Assembly (NCBI GenBank): GCA_010645155.1
Contig: CM021320.1
Coordinates: 174,989 to 238,988, forward strand
Direction: 5' to 3'
DNA: 64,000 nucleotides
Source of the DNA: Tigriopus japonicus
Taxonomy: Eukaryota > Arthropoda > Copepoda > Harpacticoida > Harpacticidae
Shown: positions 1-10,930 of the stretch, in pieces
Layout of the letters: each line of letters starts with the position of its first letter
How positions within the stretch are numbered: position 1 is the stretch's first letter
Notes under the pieces: model-generated
Databases searched by the model: none
What the model was told of the DNA's origin: nothing
The model's input: the letters and a program-made list of their open reading frames with translations, nothing else
Position numbers and translations under genes: made by a program

Positions 1-1005
1 AACAACGGTCAAGGACATCCGGAACAGTCTCAGTGAAAATGGATTGTCCATCTCGAGGTTTACTGTTGCTCGCTCACTTCACAAAGCAGGATTGAAGTCT
101 TGTCGCCCACGGAAGACTCCCTTGCTCAAGGATAGACACTTGAAGGCTCGCTTGGAATTTGCCAAGAAGTACCTTGACAAGACCAGTGACTTTTGGTCTA
201 GGATTCTTTGGTCAGATGAGACAAAGGTTGAGCTTTTTGGTCACAACGATGTTCAAAGGATTTGGCGACGTAAAGGATAAGCGTTTCATCCAAAAAACAC
301 CATCCCTACGGTCAAGCACGGTGGAGGATCGATCATGTTATGGGGCTCCTTTTCCGCCAAAGGCACCGGTAACCTCGTGAGAATTCATGGGACAATGAAA
401 AAAGAAGACTATCGGGATATCTTGGCTGAGAATCTCCAGAGTTCAGCGCGGAAACTTCGGCTTGGTTGACAGTTTGTCTTCCAGCACGACAACCAACGAC
501 CCTAAGCACAACAACATTTTGGTCAGGAAATGGTTGAAGGACAATCGGATTAAGGTCTTGGACTGGCCCTCCATGAATCCGGACCTTAATCCAATTGAAA
601 ACCTTTGGAGAGAATTAAAAGTCCGTATCCGTGCAAGACGTCCAAAGACAATTGACGAACTGGAGCAAATCTGTTATGAAGAATGGGCTAACATTCCTTC
701 AGATGTATGTTAAAATCTTGTAAATGATTATAAAAAAACGTCTCTTAAGTGTAATTCAGCAAAAAGGGCATTCAATAAACTATTGTCAAAATGTTACGAA
801 TACTTTTGCTCTTGGTCTAAAACATGTTCTGAGCAGTTTTTTAACCAAAATCTTGTAAATTTTTAAAAAGAAAAGTATCATAGCTTTTAAATGATAAAAG
901 AATAACTAAGGAGCAAAATGGTTCTTAAATGTATTTTTCAAAAATCGAGTATCATTTAAAAATCAATAAAATTTTCGAGGTTACGAATACTTTTGCTCCT
1001 GACTG
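1..1005 (+). mobile_element. Tc1-like DNA transposon, right part, IR/DR-type end
   Basis: This is the 3' part of a Tc1-family element cut by the window edge. It contains a decayed DD34E transposase followed by a terminal inverted repeat that ends in GCTCCTGACTG, next to a TA dinucleotide at 1006-1007, the usual Tc1 target. A near copy of the terminal motif (TTACGAATACTTTTGCTC) lies at about 794-811, some 187 bp inside the outer copy at 981-998. Two direct repeats about 190 bp apart within one terminal repeat is the IR/DR architecture of the Sleeping Beauty subgroup. The left end is outside the window. Confidence 0.9.
2..713 (+). pseudogene. Tc1 (DD34E) transposase pseudogene, N-terminus missing
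   Basis: In one frame the sequence encodes the HTH linker and catalytic core of a Tc1 transposase. It includes WSDET (first Asp), then HDN with DPKH (second Asp region), and NPDLNPIENLW (catalytic Glu). The reading frame is broken by a TAA at about 278-280 after the RRKG segment, a TGA at about 468-470 where the family has Trp, and a 4-bp insertion near 489 between HDN and DPKH. It cannot make active transposase. The N-terminal DNA-binding part lies off the left edge. Confidence 0.9.
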
Positions 1006-1007
1006 TA

Positions 1008-2132
1008 TGAAGATGCGAGATACTGCCTATTTTGGAGGATAAGTTTCCCAAATGGCTGACCAAAGATTGCAAGAATATTACTGAAAGTTCTGAAGATAAT
1101 TCACCCAACTATGTCCGAAATGCAGTACACCCAGGTATATTGTGGACCATTGCTTAATTCTTGATTCCTAAAATAAACTTATTCATGATTTGCAAAAAAA
1201 TGTAGAGAGGTACCAACATTTCAGACTGCAATATTAAGGACTTTGGCAGGTTAATAAAATTGATGTAAAGTTATTCAAAGTAACTATTATTGTCATTTAC
1301 TTCAACGCCTTTAATGTGGACAAGAAGTCAATTGTTGAGGGCTTTCAGAATATAATAGTATGGAGTATTGTAAAAGCTTATCTAGAAGCATGGAAGAAGC
1401 ACATGACACGGAGTAGAAGTAAGCATGCTTGAACAGGTTTCACTACATAAGATGCGTTTTTCAATTGAAGCTTATATGGCAAAACTTGATTTAGCATGGT
1501 TATTTGTGCTTCATTTCATATGCTTCTACTATATTTATTCTGTGCTTTTAGATATGCTTCTACTATACTTCCAAAGGCCCTTAATAACTGACCTATAGTC
1601 AATCAAGGTTGTACTATGATAAACGACTTTGCTCACTTGAAGAGATTGCGGCAATGGTCCAGGTCAACTCAGGGATAACCTATATAATAGTATAAATACT
1701 GGATACGAACTCGCGGAATTTCCTAGCTCGCAACCTCACACGGATGAGGCCGAGAGTTCGTAAGTAAACAAGAAGTACAAACGGCCATGTTGGGAGTGGA
1801 AAATCAAACGGAAATCGACCAAGAGTCCTAAAGATAGTGCGCCAATCGGGGTTTTCTGTGTTTCAAGCGGGTCCAGCCAAGTCCTAGCCTTGGTAAAGGT
1901 CAACCCCACGCCCCAAAATCAGTCTGATGTGGGTGTTTCGAAGACATTAAGTTCAGCCAAGAACGAGTTAATGAAATAGTGAATGAATGAATGACCACAT
2001 CATGGAGTGCGAGTGAACCCTCACAAGGTGTCTTTTCTACAAGATGACGATCAAAGTGATCAAATGAAGTCTGATGATGACTAGGTTACCGGCTACAACC
2101 TTCGGAAGTGATAGACCTAACTACAGCAAAAA
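1008..2132. other. Intergenic, no gene seen
   Basis: AT-rich sequence between the Tc1 end and the inverted repeat pair. I see no coding frame with splice-site support and no structured repeat. Confidence 0.5.
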
Positions 2133-2668
2133 GAACGAATATGGACCAGAATCTGAGCCCAAATTCCTCTTTTGCGCAAAAGGATTAAGAAGAAACTTTC
2201 CCACGGACCAAAACGGGGAGTTTCTTTATGCTCATCCATTGAACAACTTAAGAATATCTTACCATTCCTTGAATTATCAACAACAAAATAGCGGGGTTTT
2301 CCGAGCTTATCTATTATCCGATTTGAACGTCTTATTAATATCTTTGAACTTACAGTTGAACCCATCCATGTGTTATCCTGAACTTAACTAACACATGCCA
2401 AACTTTGTATGAAATCAAGTTTGTTATAGGTTGTGTCACCTTGGCATTGTTCTATAAATGATGGTCCATCCTCAAATTTCTTTTATTATATGGTTGTGTC
2501 TTTTAGTTCAGGATAATTCAAGGACAGGTAAGATATTCTTAGGTTGTTCAAGTTGTCTAATGGATGAGCGTGATAAAAATCCCCGTTTTGATCCGGAGGA
2601 GAGTTTGTGGGGTAAATTTGGTTCCTGTCCAAGAGGAATCTGCATTCGCATTAAGGTCCACATGGAAC
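2133..2668. repeat. Diverged inverted repeat (arms about 150 bp) with coding-like arms
   Basis: The reverse complement of 2133-2278 resembles 2512-2668, with shared blocks such as GATAATTCAAGGA, GGTAAGATATTCTTA, GTTGTTCAA and CCCCGTTTT. Translated in the matching frame, both arms give a similar peptide (DNSRxGKIFLxCS, then MDExxxxPRF). This suggests two head-to-head copies of a small repeated gene fragment or a foldback transposon relic. I do not recognise the family. The spacer is about 230 bp. Confidence 0.6.
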
Positions 2669-3913
2669 AAAGAAAGAAGAAGTCCTCAGTGTCAAGAATT
2701 CGATCAAATGAAGAAAAAATTAAGATGACTTCGAAACATATCACGTGTGCCTACTAGCAATGGATGGGCTCAATATTTTGATTTGCCTTCTGACTCAGTC
2801 AGCCCAAATTGGTGATCTGACAGTCTAACCCGGATTACATGGACCCTCTCAAAGTCTTGAAAATGAAATGCTCCCACCCAGATTGAATTGTGTGGATTTT
2901 TTGACTCAATTTGATTGGTTATTCCTGGACAAAGGGATCTAAGAACTAAGAAGATCAATGAAACCCTATCAAGCACGTAGAGCCTATCCCTGCAATGAAA
3001 AGACATGATCCTCTGGTCCTGAAGGACCCTTAGCCCCAGTCCTGCGTGGTCCTGACCTTCTTGAGCCCCAAGACTTGAAACATTTTCAATCAAATCCACA
3101 ATCCAGGATTTAATCCTCATGTTTTTCACTTATTTTGTCTCAAGGACGTCGTGATTGCCTTTGTTCCAATTCCAATCAGGATCAGATGGCTAATCTGATC
3201 CAGAACCGTCAAAAGTGCCATTCAATAGTTATAGCCAACAACATCTCCGACTTGGACTCCCTCTTGTTTCAAAATGAGACTTTTCTCATTCCTTCATTTT
3301 CCTATAGAAATGGTTCCTGCGTCGTGGAGGTGCTGATGAGGATGGGAGAGGAGTAACCCTCCAGATATCACCACAGATACTTCTATTTAGCATTGTTTCA
3401 CAGAAGTTGGACTATTGAGTGAAGCAAGATTCCATCTATGTATTTTCCTGATTGTTAAGAGGACTAAAATCCTTTGGAGAGCTGAATGTCAAAAGTTCAT
3501 GAGACGAGTAAAAGGAGTGCTGGGACCTCTAAAATCAAGGTAAAGAACAATTAGTCAATAAATATTAACACAAAAAGTTAACCTGAATGCTTTCAAGATG
3601 CATGTTCAACAGTTTTACTCGTTAATAAGGAATAAATGACATTGTGTCAAAATATGGCCTCGGCCTCATACCATTTTTTCAAAAATCGGAGTTCGTGTCC
3701 ACCCCTTTCAGGGGTTCCTGGTCAACTTCACAAGTGGCCTACAAAGCGATTTGGGGGGACAGCCGAGCGTGTCGTATCTGTTATTATCTGTGTTGGTTTT
3801 CCATCACTAATTGAAGGAATGAAAAACGCAATGTTGTAAATTTGACTCGAAAGTTTCTTTTTCTTCTTTCGTCAAACTTTTGCTCATTGAAATCTTAAAC
3901 TTCACTTGCTAGG
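2669..3913. other. Intergenic, no gene seen
   Basis: Short open frames only, none with recognisable motifs or paired splice sites. The body of the truncated LINE begins at about 3914. Confidence 0.5.
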
Positions 3914-6299
3914 AGGAATTCTCGATTTGTTATGGGACTTTAAAAAGGGGCAATCAAAGCTTAACCCCTGAAGTACAAGTACAGTTATGGACCGCTTTTT
4001 TTTTCAACAAAAGCAAAGTTAAGAATTCCAACACAAAGCATAATCCTTGGATGACCTCAGGATTACTTCATTCAAGGAAACAGAAACAGAAATTGTTCTC
4101 GAAATTTATACTCAATCCCAATGAAGGTAATAAAGAATGCTATAAGAAGTATGCTAAGTGTTACTATAAGGTAATTAAATTCGCAAAAACGAATTACTGG
4201 AAAAAATTCTTTGCTTCCAACCAGGGTAATTCCAGATTGATCTGGAAGGGAACAAAAACGCTCCTTGGGTATCAGGGAAAAGAAAATGACACGCCCTCCT
4301 CAATCAGAGTTCGCCAAACGCAAATAACGGACAAACAAGAAATGGCAACTGCATTTAATGAGTATTTCAGTTCTGTAGGTGAAGTAATAAATGACGAAAT
4401 ATCACGTGATATAGACCATCATAAAGCATTTGACTTTATACCCATTGTACCTGAGCAACGCACATATCATTTTAAGGTAGTATCTCGTTTAGATGTTTTA
4501 AAAACCATTGACCAGTTAACCAATAAATCTAGTCATGGCATAGATGAAATTTCTAACAATGTCTTAAAGGGAATAAAAAATGAAATTGCAGGGCCGTTTG
4601 CTCGTTTGATAAATATATCGTTAAAATCAGGCTATATTCCGCCCTCCTGGAAAATTGCCAAGGTGTTGCCTCTCTTTAAGGGAGGGAATAAAGAAGTCAT
4701 GTCCAACTACAGACCGATTAGTATTCTATCATCTTTGTCTAAAATCATGGAAAAACTGGTCTACAAGCAAATATTTGCTCCTTTTTCACAAGACCACATA
4801 AGCAACACTCAATTCGGCTTTCGACCAGGTCATTCGACTATGCACGCAGTGCACAATTTCCTCCAAAACATATTTGATCAAAATAGTTGCAAGTATTCTG
4901 TTGGCATCTTCTTAGATCTCAGAAAAGCATTTGACACTGTAAATCATGAAATACTTCTTGTAAAGCTTGCAAGGTATGGTTTCAGCCAAAATGTTGTACG
5001 TTGGTTCCAAAATTATCTGACAAACCGGAGCCAGAGGGTGGCAATCGGTGGTTACACTTCCGAATTCACAAATATTACGTGTGGGGTACCTCAAGGCAGC
5101 GTTTTGGGGCCCCTACTTTTTCTCATTTACATCAATGACCTACCTCTAGTAACTAAATTCAAGTCTACAATGTTTGCTGATGACACAACCTTTCAACACT
5201 TTGGCAACGATCTAGTCACAATGGAAATCGAAGCTAGTCAAATGTTACAAGAATTATCGACATATTTCAAAGTGAATAGACTATCTTTAAACTTAAAGAA
5301 AACGAAATTGATTTTATTTAGTCCCCGAAAAAAATTGAATGACTTTAATGTTACAATAAATGGTGAAGCCATTCAACAAGTAGGATGTACAAGAGATGAG
5401 AAAGTTGTAAGATTTTTAGGATTGACAATTGATGAAAATTTGAATTTCAAGGAACGTGTGCACGTGTTAGGAAATACCGTTCGCAAACTGTTGTTCACAC
5501 TTTTTCTTGCAAAGCAGGCTATTCCCCTCCAACTGAGATTATTGTTATATGATTCATTGATAAAGAGCCGATTGTTATACGGGTTGGAGTATTTTGGGAG
5601 CTGTTTTTCGATTGATAACCTAGTCGTTTTGCAAAAAAAGGCTGTGAGATGGATCCAAGGAGCCAAGGCAAGAGCTCACACTAATCCAATCTATAAAAAT
5701 TTAAAGCTTTTAAAATTGCAGGATCTAGTCAAAGTGTGCAAATTAAAATTCATGTATGCCTCTTTGCAAAACAAACTACCCCAAGTTTTGGACCAATTTA
5801 TTTGCAAAGAAAACAGGGGAGGCTTAATTATCTTCAACTTACCACTTGTCAGACTCCATTGGTTCCAACACTTACCGAATTATGACTTTCCTAAGTCATG
5901 GAACGAATTTATCTCCAGTAAAAAAATGAAAGTCGATCTAAAGATTGAGTGCAAGCGATGGACCTTACAAATCACGGACCTAATCATTAGCACCTATTCG
6001 ACCGATTGCAACTTAAAGAACTGTTTTGTTTGTAAAAGTAAGGCAGCCATTCCAAAGTAACCTATAAGAGAAGAGCTACTCTGACGAAGTGCGTGGCTTC
6101 CTGATCTAGAAACCCGAACCGGGCCGATACAAATGGTTAAAGACGCCATGTGGCTTGGGCATTGGTCTCACTCTGAAAACAAGCCTGATGGCTTATGAGA
6201 GAGACCAGGGGACAACCTCTACATACAATATACTGCTTTTTTTTTAATCTATATTTCTATAAGAGAGGCCCCGAATAAAAATCATCATCATCATCATCA
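3914..6299 (+). mobile_element. 5'-truncated non-LTR retrotransposon (LINE) with (ATC)n tail
   Basis: The reverse-transcriptase frame is open without an ATG back to about 3914, where a TAG closes it. No apurinic endonuclease domain is present, so the copy is 5' truncated as is usual for LINEs. After the stop at 6060 there is a short 3' UTR, then AATAAA at 6275-6280 and six ATC repeats at 6281-6299. A microsatellite tail in place of poly(A) fits CR1/L2/Rex-like clades. The clade is inferred from the tail and the HNPWMT segment before the RT, not from a phylogeny. Confidence 0.85.
4051..6060 (+). CDS. Reverse transcriptase of a LINE, intact frame
   Basis: The 669-codon frame encodes an RNA-directed DNA polymerase. 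Motifs in order are [42 protein letters not shown] (first catalytic Asp), [20 protein letters not shown], and FADDTT (catalytic Asp pair) near residues 376-381. A thumb and C-terminal region with a Cys-containing end (CFVCKSK) follow. No internal stop or frameshift is seen, so the insertion is probably young. The ATG at 4051 is internal to a longer frame and is unlikely to be the original start. With no endonuclease domain, independent retrotransposition is unlikely. Confidence 0.93.
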   Translation: MTSGLLHSRKQKQKLFSKFILNPNEGNKECYKKYAKCYYKVIKFAKTNYWKKFFASNQGNSRLIWKGTKTLLGYQGKENDTPSSIRVRQTQITDKQEMATAFNEYFSSVGEVINDEISRDIDHHKAFDFIPIVPEQRTYHFKVVSRLDVLKTIDQLTNKSSHGIDEISNNVLKGIKNEIAGPFARLINISLKSGYIPPSWKIAKVLPLFKGGNKEVMSNYRPISILSSLSKIMEKLVYKQIFAPFSQDHISNTQFGFRPGHSTMHAVHNFLQNIFDQNSCKYSVGIFLDLRKAFDTVNHEILLVKLARYGFSQNVVRWFQNYLTNRSQRVAIGGYTSEFTNITCGVPQGSVLGPLLFLIYINDLPLVTKFKSTMFADDTTFQHFGNDLVTMEIEASQMLQELSTYFKVNRLSLNLKKTKLILFSPRKKLNDFNVTINGEAIQQVGCTRDEKVVRFLGLTIDENLNFKERVHVLGNTVRKLLFTLFLAKQAIPLQLRLLLYDSLIKSRLLYGLEYFGSCFSIDNLVVLQKKAVRWIQGAKARAHTNPIYKNLKLLKLQDLVKVCKLKFMYASLQNKLPQVLDQFICKENRGGLIIFNLPLVRLHWFQHLPNYDFPKSWNEFISSKKMKVDLKIECKRWTLQITDLIISTYSTDCNLKNCFVCKSKAAIPK

Positions 6300-6835
6300 A
6301 GTGTTTCGGTCCAATAAGTTAAATTTCAATCACATTCAATCATTGTTAAAGGCACAGAGTAGTTGAGTGTGTCTGTGCGATATCATGGATAGGACTTTTA
6401 TCACAGAAAAAATCCTAACTCAGAAAAAAATCCAAACTCAGATTTTATACGTAAGTTAAAACTAGTAAATTGCATAAAAATAATTTGAAATTTGGGAGTC
6501 TTTACTTTTTGAACCCAGGACCACCTGAGCGTTTCTTGAGAAGGCCGGTTGATATTCAACAGGGTTAAACATCACTGAAGGCTGCGATCAGTGGGATTTA
6601 TCAGTGTTGGTTTCTAGATTAAAAAATAATTAGATTGTTTTGGGGCATTTTTGTGAAAAAATATTGGGAATAAATTTTGAAAATTATTTTTGAACATTAG
6701 ATTTTAAGAGCTCGGCCCTATTGGGCATTTTTCAAAAAAACATCAAGGACCCCTAGAGGAACTCAGGGCCCCTTTACTTCCCAACGTTCCCCGAGTGGGA
6801 ACGTATTTTTAATTCAAATTTTTGCGAAGTAGTTA
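6300..6835. other. Intergenic, no gene; small perfect hairpin
   Basis: No coding frame is visible. A perfect 8-bp hairpin (ACGTTCCC, loop CGAGT, GGGAACGT) occurs at 6784-6804. Its meaning is unknown. Confidence 0.45.
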
Positions 6836-6837
6836 TA

Positions 6838-7807
6838 CCGGGTGCGTAAGAAGTCCCTGGGGCAGTCCCGAACCCCATCTTCATGGACCTGCCCAAGTCG
6901 AACTACGGACCCTAGCCAAGTCAAACTTGAATATGTGATAGAATAGGGTTTTGTCCTCCCGTAGAAAAAGATCCGAGGTCGATCGGCCGTAGTACAAGCC
7001 CACCAGGTCCGCCGCGGTCTACGTCGGCAAAATTTGGCAGTGGTTGGCGCAGAACCCCCCGTTCTTGATCTGGATGAAGTTGACCATGTTGAGTAGTACC
7101 TCGTATGAAAGCTATTACTTTGAGGAATAAGACACTGGTATTAGTTTTTGGCTGGGTTAAATGTAACAAAAAATATATTGAATTTTCATCCGAGGTTATT
7201 TTTCAAAAAAATACATACAAAAAAGTAAACAAAGGGGGCTTTGCCGATCGACTCCTTGAAGTTCTTGAGCAAGTAGGACACGTCAAAGGGCTTCCAAATA
7301 GTCTATTTTTCGAACACTCCGCCCTCCGCCGCAATACACCGCTCCAGCCTGGCCCTAAACCTGCGGCACGTGCTCCTGACGTAGTCCACGGTCATGGCGC
7401 CCCACTCGCGCTCCACGGCGGCCTTCATGGCGTCGATGGACTCGTGGTAGACGTCGTTGGCCCTCTTGTCGACGTGGTCCCACACGCTGAAGTCCAGGGG
7501 GTTCAGGTTACAGGAGTTTGGGGGCCAAATCCCCTTGGACCAGAACCCCCTGGATCCCAGCTTCGACTCCAGGTAAGCCAGGATGACTTTGGCGGTGTGG
7601 CAGCTGGCCCCATCCTGGGTCCAGACGTAGTTCCCGCGCCCCAGTACAAGCAGATCTTGATCCGGAGGGTCATTCCGGCCTTGGACAGGACCTACGGCCG
7701 CGGGTATCACATATTCAAGTTTGACTTGGCTAGGGTCCGTAGTTCGACTTGGGCAGGTCCATGAAGATGGGGTTCGGGACTGCCCCAGGGACTTCTTACG
7801 CACCCGG
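6838..7807 (-). mobile_element. Mariner-like element with perfect 103-bp inverted ends
   Basis: Positions 6838-6940 are the exact reverse complement of 7705-7807, beginning CCGGGTGCGTAAGAAG. Both ends are flanked by TA (6836-6837 and 7808-7809), the target duplication of the IS630-Tc1-mariner superfamily. The interior holds the C-terminal part of a transposase on the minus strand, so the copy is internally deleted. Inverted ends this long are unusual for mariners, whose repeats are normally near 30 bp. The perfect match argues for recent insertion or gene conversion. Confidence 0.88.
7303..7803 (-). pseudogene. Mariner-type transposase, C-terminal fragment
   Basis: The frame begins inside the inverted terminal repeat and reads into transposase sequence: VWTQDGASCHTAK (second catalytic Asp), then WPPNSCNLNPLDFSVWDHV (third Asp). 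Counted by eye, 39 residues separate the two acidic residues, which suggests a DD39D-like rather than the classic DD34D mariner group. The first catalytic Asp and the DNA-binding half are missing. The product ends AAEGGVFEK at a TAA. Confidence 0.85.
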
Positions 7808-7809
7808 TA

Positions 7810-8226
7810 GAAGTATAGACTATGGTATATAGCAGTGGTAAATGATGTTTCATTGCTTTGTACATGTTCAACACATAGAATATGACTTGTAAAAAGCTTT
7901 GAATTCCAACAATTTCATCAAAAGAGTTGAACAAAGTGTTAAAGCCAAAGCTAAACAGTGTTAGCAAAAACGAAACCGGTCAAAATATTCGATGATTGTC
8001 AACATTTCAAATGCTCCTACTTTCAAAATTCTTGAAATATTTGTCAGTTACATTCAAGATCAATGAAGTAGCAAACATTTTATGGTTCGTAAAAATAAAA
8101 CTTTTAACTCGGAATTGTAGTACTTTTTTTTATCAAAACATCACATAATGAACATTTTGAAAACATTAATTCAAAGGATGTCCAAATGAAAAATTTAATT
8201 TAAAAAACGATGGATTTGTCTTAGTT
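7810..8226. other. Intergenic, no gene seen
   Basis: AT-rich DNA between two transposon copies. I see no coding or structured signal. Confidence 0.5.
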
Positions 8227-8234
8227 GTGCTAAG

Positions 8235-8676
8235 TAGAGCAGAGTACGGTCATAAAGTGCGCCATCTAGTGCTTTTAATGCGGCAACAGCTCGCAGTTCC
8301 CATAATACACATATTCTTGAAGATTGCAACGGTTATTCATCAGATTTGGAAAAACTAAAGTGCCTCAAATGTTGACTAAGTATTGTTAATGGACTTGTGG
8401 TGGTTTTTGGTTGAAATTATTGATAAAATCCCTTTCAAATTGGCATGGAAGTCTGCCTACTGAAAAGGCAATTCAGGCATGATCTATGCCAAAATTCATC
8501 AAAAAACACTTAAAGTTCTACTTGGAGTTCCGCCATCAACATTTCAGGCACCTTAGTTCATCCAAAACTGATGAATGACCGTTGCAATCTTCAAATATAT
8601 GTCTTTCATTGGAACTGTGAGCTGTTGCCGCATGAAATCCACTAGATGGCGCACTCTATGACGGTACTCTGCTCTA
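8235..8676. mobile_element. 442-bp MITE with about 107-bp imperfect inverted ends, 8-bp TSD
   Basis: The outer ends read TAGAGCAGAGTAC and GTACTCTGCTCTA. About 107 bp of each arm pair imperfectly, with shared blocks GTGCGCCATCTAGTG, TGCGGCAACAGCTC and GAAGATTGCAACGGT. The flanks carry GTGCTAAG (8227-8234) and GTGCTAAA (8677-8684), an 8-bp target duplication with one mismatch. That length fits hAT-type transposition. There is no coding capacity. Confidence 0.85.
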
Positions 8677-8684
8677 GTGCTAAA

Positions 8685-9006
8685 ACCATGTCAATTGTTG
8701 AAATGAACACAATTGGGTGATCCCAACTTGCTATGGAAGTAAATCAAGTAATTGATAAGAACTGCTGATCTACACTGAAGTCGTATAAAAAATGAAATAA
8801 AACGCAAATGATCTCTACACAAATTATCTCAATTCAAATCAAAGAAATAAGTACACCAGTTAGTGAATAAGATGGTTCTTATCTCATATTCATGCGAACT
8901 TCTTGTCCTGTAAGGATAAGCACTACAACCAAGTAAGCATAGGTGTGGTGATTCACATATGTCAGTTCCGCGACAAAAAAAAAACTTAACATGAACCGGA
9001 TACCAG
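8685..9006. other. Intergenic between MITE and LDLa gene; no poly(A) signal found
   Basis: This should contain the 3' UTR of the minus-strand LDLa gene, but I found no canonical AATAAA on that strand here. Confidence 0.4.
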
Positions 9007-10548
9007 TTATTCGTTGTCCCGGCGCCAATCTTGCAAATGCATTAGACTGACCGTCTCGACACCTTCAATTTCTACAAAGTCAATTGCTTCCATGGAAAGT
9101 CTCTCGAAGGGGATGTCAAAGTTCATGGGATCGAAGTAGGTGTTTCCGTAAAGGTTCCACATGAGGCCCCCATCCGAAATGGCTAGGGCAAAGTGAATGA
9201 GAGCTTCGGTATGTTGGATTTTTGCTCCCAATTCCGGGAATTCCAGTTCCAAGACAAGACTCTCAAACGAGTCCTTCCTTGTGAAAGCTTCGTAATTATT
9301 CAGGTGAACGACGATATCCGGATTTAATTCGGGGTCTTTGAAGCGTAACCTAAGTGAGCCGTTTTGTCCCAAATTTGGAACTATATCCAAGCACAAAGTT
9401 TTGCTTGAGTTCAATGAATACTGAAAGATCTCATTTCCGGTAACATTTTCAAAGACACAATCTTCAAGGCCATTACAGTTGGCGATGCTCGAGTATTTGG
9501 ACCAATCAACTTGGGCATCAATATTCTTGGACTCTTCAGTTGGCTCAGTTGATTTTTTGCGCAATGCTTCATAAGAAACATTCCTTGAAATGATCTCAAA
9601 ATTGGATGCCAGTATAAACAGCTTCCTCGTTAACATGATTCCCCCGGCAAATTTGATCCGGACGATGTAAAAAAATGGTTTTGTTTTATAAATGTGAGCT
9701 GAGATGTTCTCTGGGATTTGGGAACCAATAAGAGTCACGTTTGAATCTCCATTGAACAGTTCGATTTTGTCAGTGTCTCCGTGAAAATGGAACCTTCCAA
9801 GATCCAGAAAGCTATCTTTGGGAGAATTGATCACGAACTTTGGCAAATCTGAGAGGCTAAAGCTTAGATTAAAATGAATTTCTTCAGCATCGTTGGATTC
9901 CATCTTAAAAACTTGTTGATCATTGTCGCTTCGACTTTTCCACGAAACTGTTCCGTTTTCAGAATCCATGCATTGAATTTCATCTCTACGATAGACACTA
10001 TCTTCCTCCGAAAATCCAAGAATCGGCAAAAGTTCGCGCAGCTCCGGATTGATGCCGTTTTGGGGTATCCCCAACAATGTCTTCCTCTCATCTCCATTGC
10101 ATTCGAACTTCCATTCGCCATTGTTGATGAGATATTGTAAAACGTCTTCGGTCATTGCAAATTGATCCTGGATCACGTTGAATGGATCCCAATCCAAAAT
10201 CGAGTCACAAGATCCATTGACCACAGACAATACATCAATTTCTGATTTCGACTTGCACAATCGACAATTTGGGATATCAAAGCAATATTTACTCGCTTGA
10301 AAGCCTTCACTGAAACAACTACACTGGGTGATATTCATGATCTTGATATTTCTGTCTTCCACCTCAAAGGCCAATAAACCTTTTTTCTCCTGACAAAAGG
10401 CTTCATCCGTCTGGTCTTCGCAATCGAATTTCCCATCACAAATCTGATTTAATGAAAGCTTGAGTTTGGATTGGTCACAAGCAATTTTGGACCTGGACAT
10501 GGCTAAAGCCATAGAGATTTGAACTATTTGTATGACAAGGCCCTTCAT
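9007..10548 (-). CDS. Secreted LDLa-domain protein, 513 aa
   Basis: An intronless frame of 513 codons. The N-terminus has a hydrophobic stretch (LVIQIVQISMALAM) consistent with a signal peptide or anchor. It is followed at about residues 24-52 by an LDL-receptor class A-like module ending NQICDGKFDCEDQTDEAFC, with the acidic DxxDE calcium-binding pattern but fewer cysteines than the usual six. A Cys-rich segment lies at about 76-115. The rest is an acidic extracellular region with several NxS/T glycosylation sites and no domain I recognise. The ATG has A at -3. The lack of introns could reflect a short-intron lineage or retroposition. It is likely an extracellular binding protein; the ligand is unknown. 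Confidence 0.8.
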   Translation of the reverse strand: MKGLVIQIVQISMALAMSRSKIACDQSKLKLSLNQICDGKFDCEDQTDEAFCQEKKGLLAFEVEDRNIKIMNITQCSCFSEGFQASKYCFDIPNCRLCKSKSEIDVLSVVNGSCDSILDWDPFNVIQDQFAMTEDVLQYLINNGEWKFECNGDERKTLLGIPQNGINPELRELLPILGFSEEDSVYRRDEIQCMDSENGTVSWKSRSDNDQQVFKMESNDAEEIHFNLSFSLSDLPKFVINSPKDSFLDLGRFHFHGDTDKIELFNGDSNVTLIGSQIPENISAHIYKTKPFFYIVRIKFAGGIMLTRKLFILASNFEIISRNVSYEALRKKSTEPTEESKNIDAQVDWSKYSSIANCNGLEDCVFENVTGNEIFQYSLNSSKTLCLDIVPNLGQNGSLRLRFKDPELNPDIVVHLNNYEAFTRKDSFESLVLELEFPELGAKIQHTEALIHFALAISDGGLMWNLYGNTYFDPMNFDIPFERLSMEAIDFVEIEGVETVSLMHLQDWRRDNE

Positions 10549-10582
10549 GTTTCACTTGTGAACCAACGAAGTGTTTGGTGCG

Positions 10583-10587
10583 ACTGA
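10583..10587 (-). promoter_or_regulatory. Possible arthropod initiator (TCAGT) for the LDLa gene
   Basis: The minus strand reads AATCAGTCGC about 35-40 nt upstream of the ATG, matching the arthropod Inr core TCAGT. No TATA box is seen at -30. A five-base match is weak evidence. Confidence 0.25.
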
Positions 10588-10747
10588 TTGTTAAGTGTCG
10601 TTAAAGTTTCGACGAAAACGAGTTTCCTTTTTCATGGTCATTCATATCGAACTGAAGGACTTCCTGTGGAAAAAACAGGACGCTAGAATGTAGGTTAGAG
10701 TGATAAATTAAGAAACGTCAACCGTCAAAAAATTGCTCTGATGCTTT

Positions 10748-10753
10748 TTTATT
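10748..10753 (-). terminator. Poly(A) signal AATAAA of the DM13 gene
   Basis: AATAAA on the minus strand about 180 nt after the DM13 stop codon. It is the first canonical signal downstream. Confidence 0.6.
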
Positions 10754-10930
10754 CTGAATCACATGGCGTTTGCACCAAGTACCCCTTGTTGCTTGGCGAT
10801 CAAGGAGTTGGTGAAGATGAGAGAGAAGAAGCCGTCTTAATTCTTAAATAATGCCCATAAATAGTCATAAAATAGTGGATCAAATCAGGTATCGATGGGT
10901 AGGATCATCGGGGTCGGGATATAAAAAGGC

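Noticed and set aside
10920..10930. TATAAAAAGGC on the plus strand as a promoter
   Set aside because: It lies just past the stop codon of the minus-strand DM13 gene, in its 3' UTR, and no supported plus-strand gene follows.
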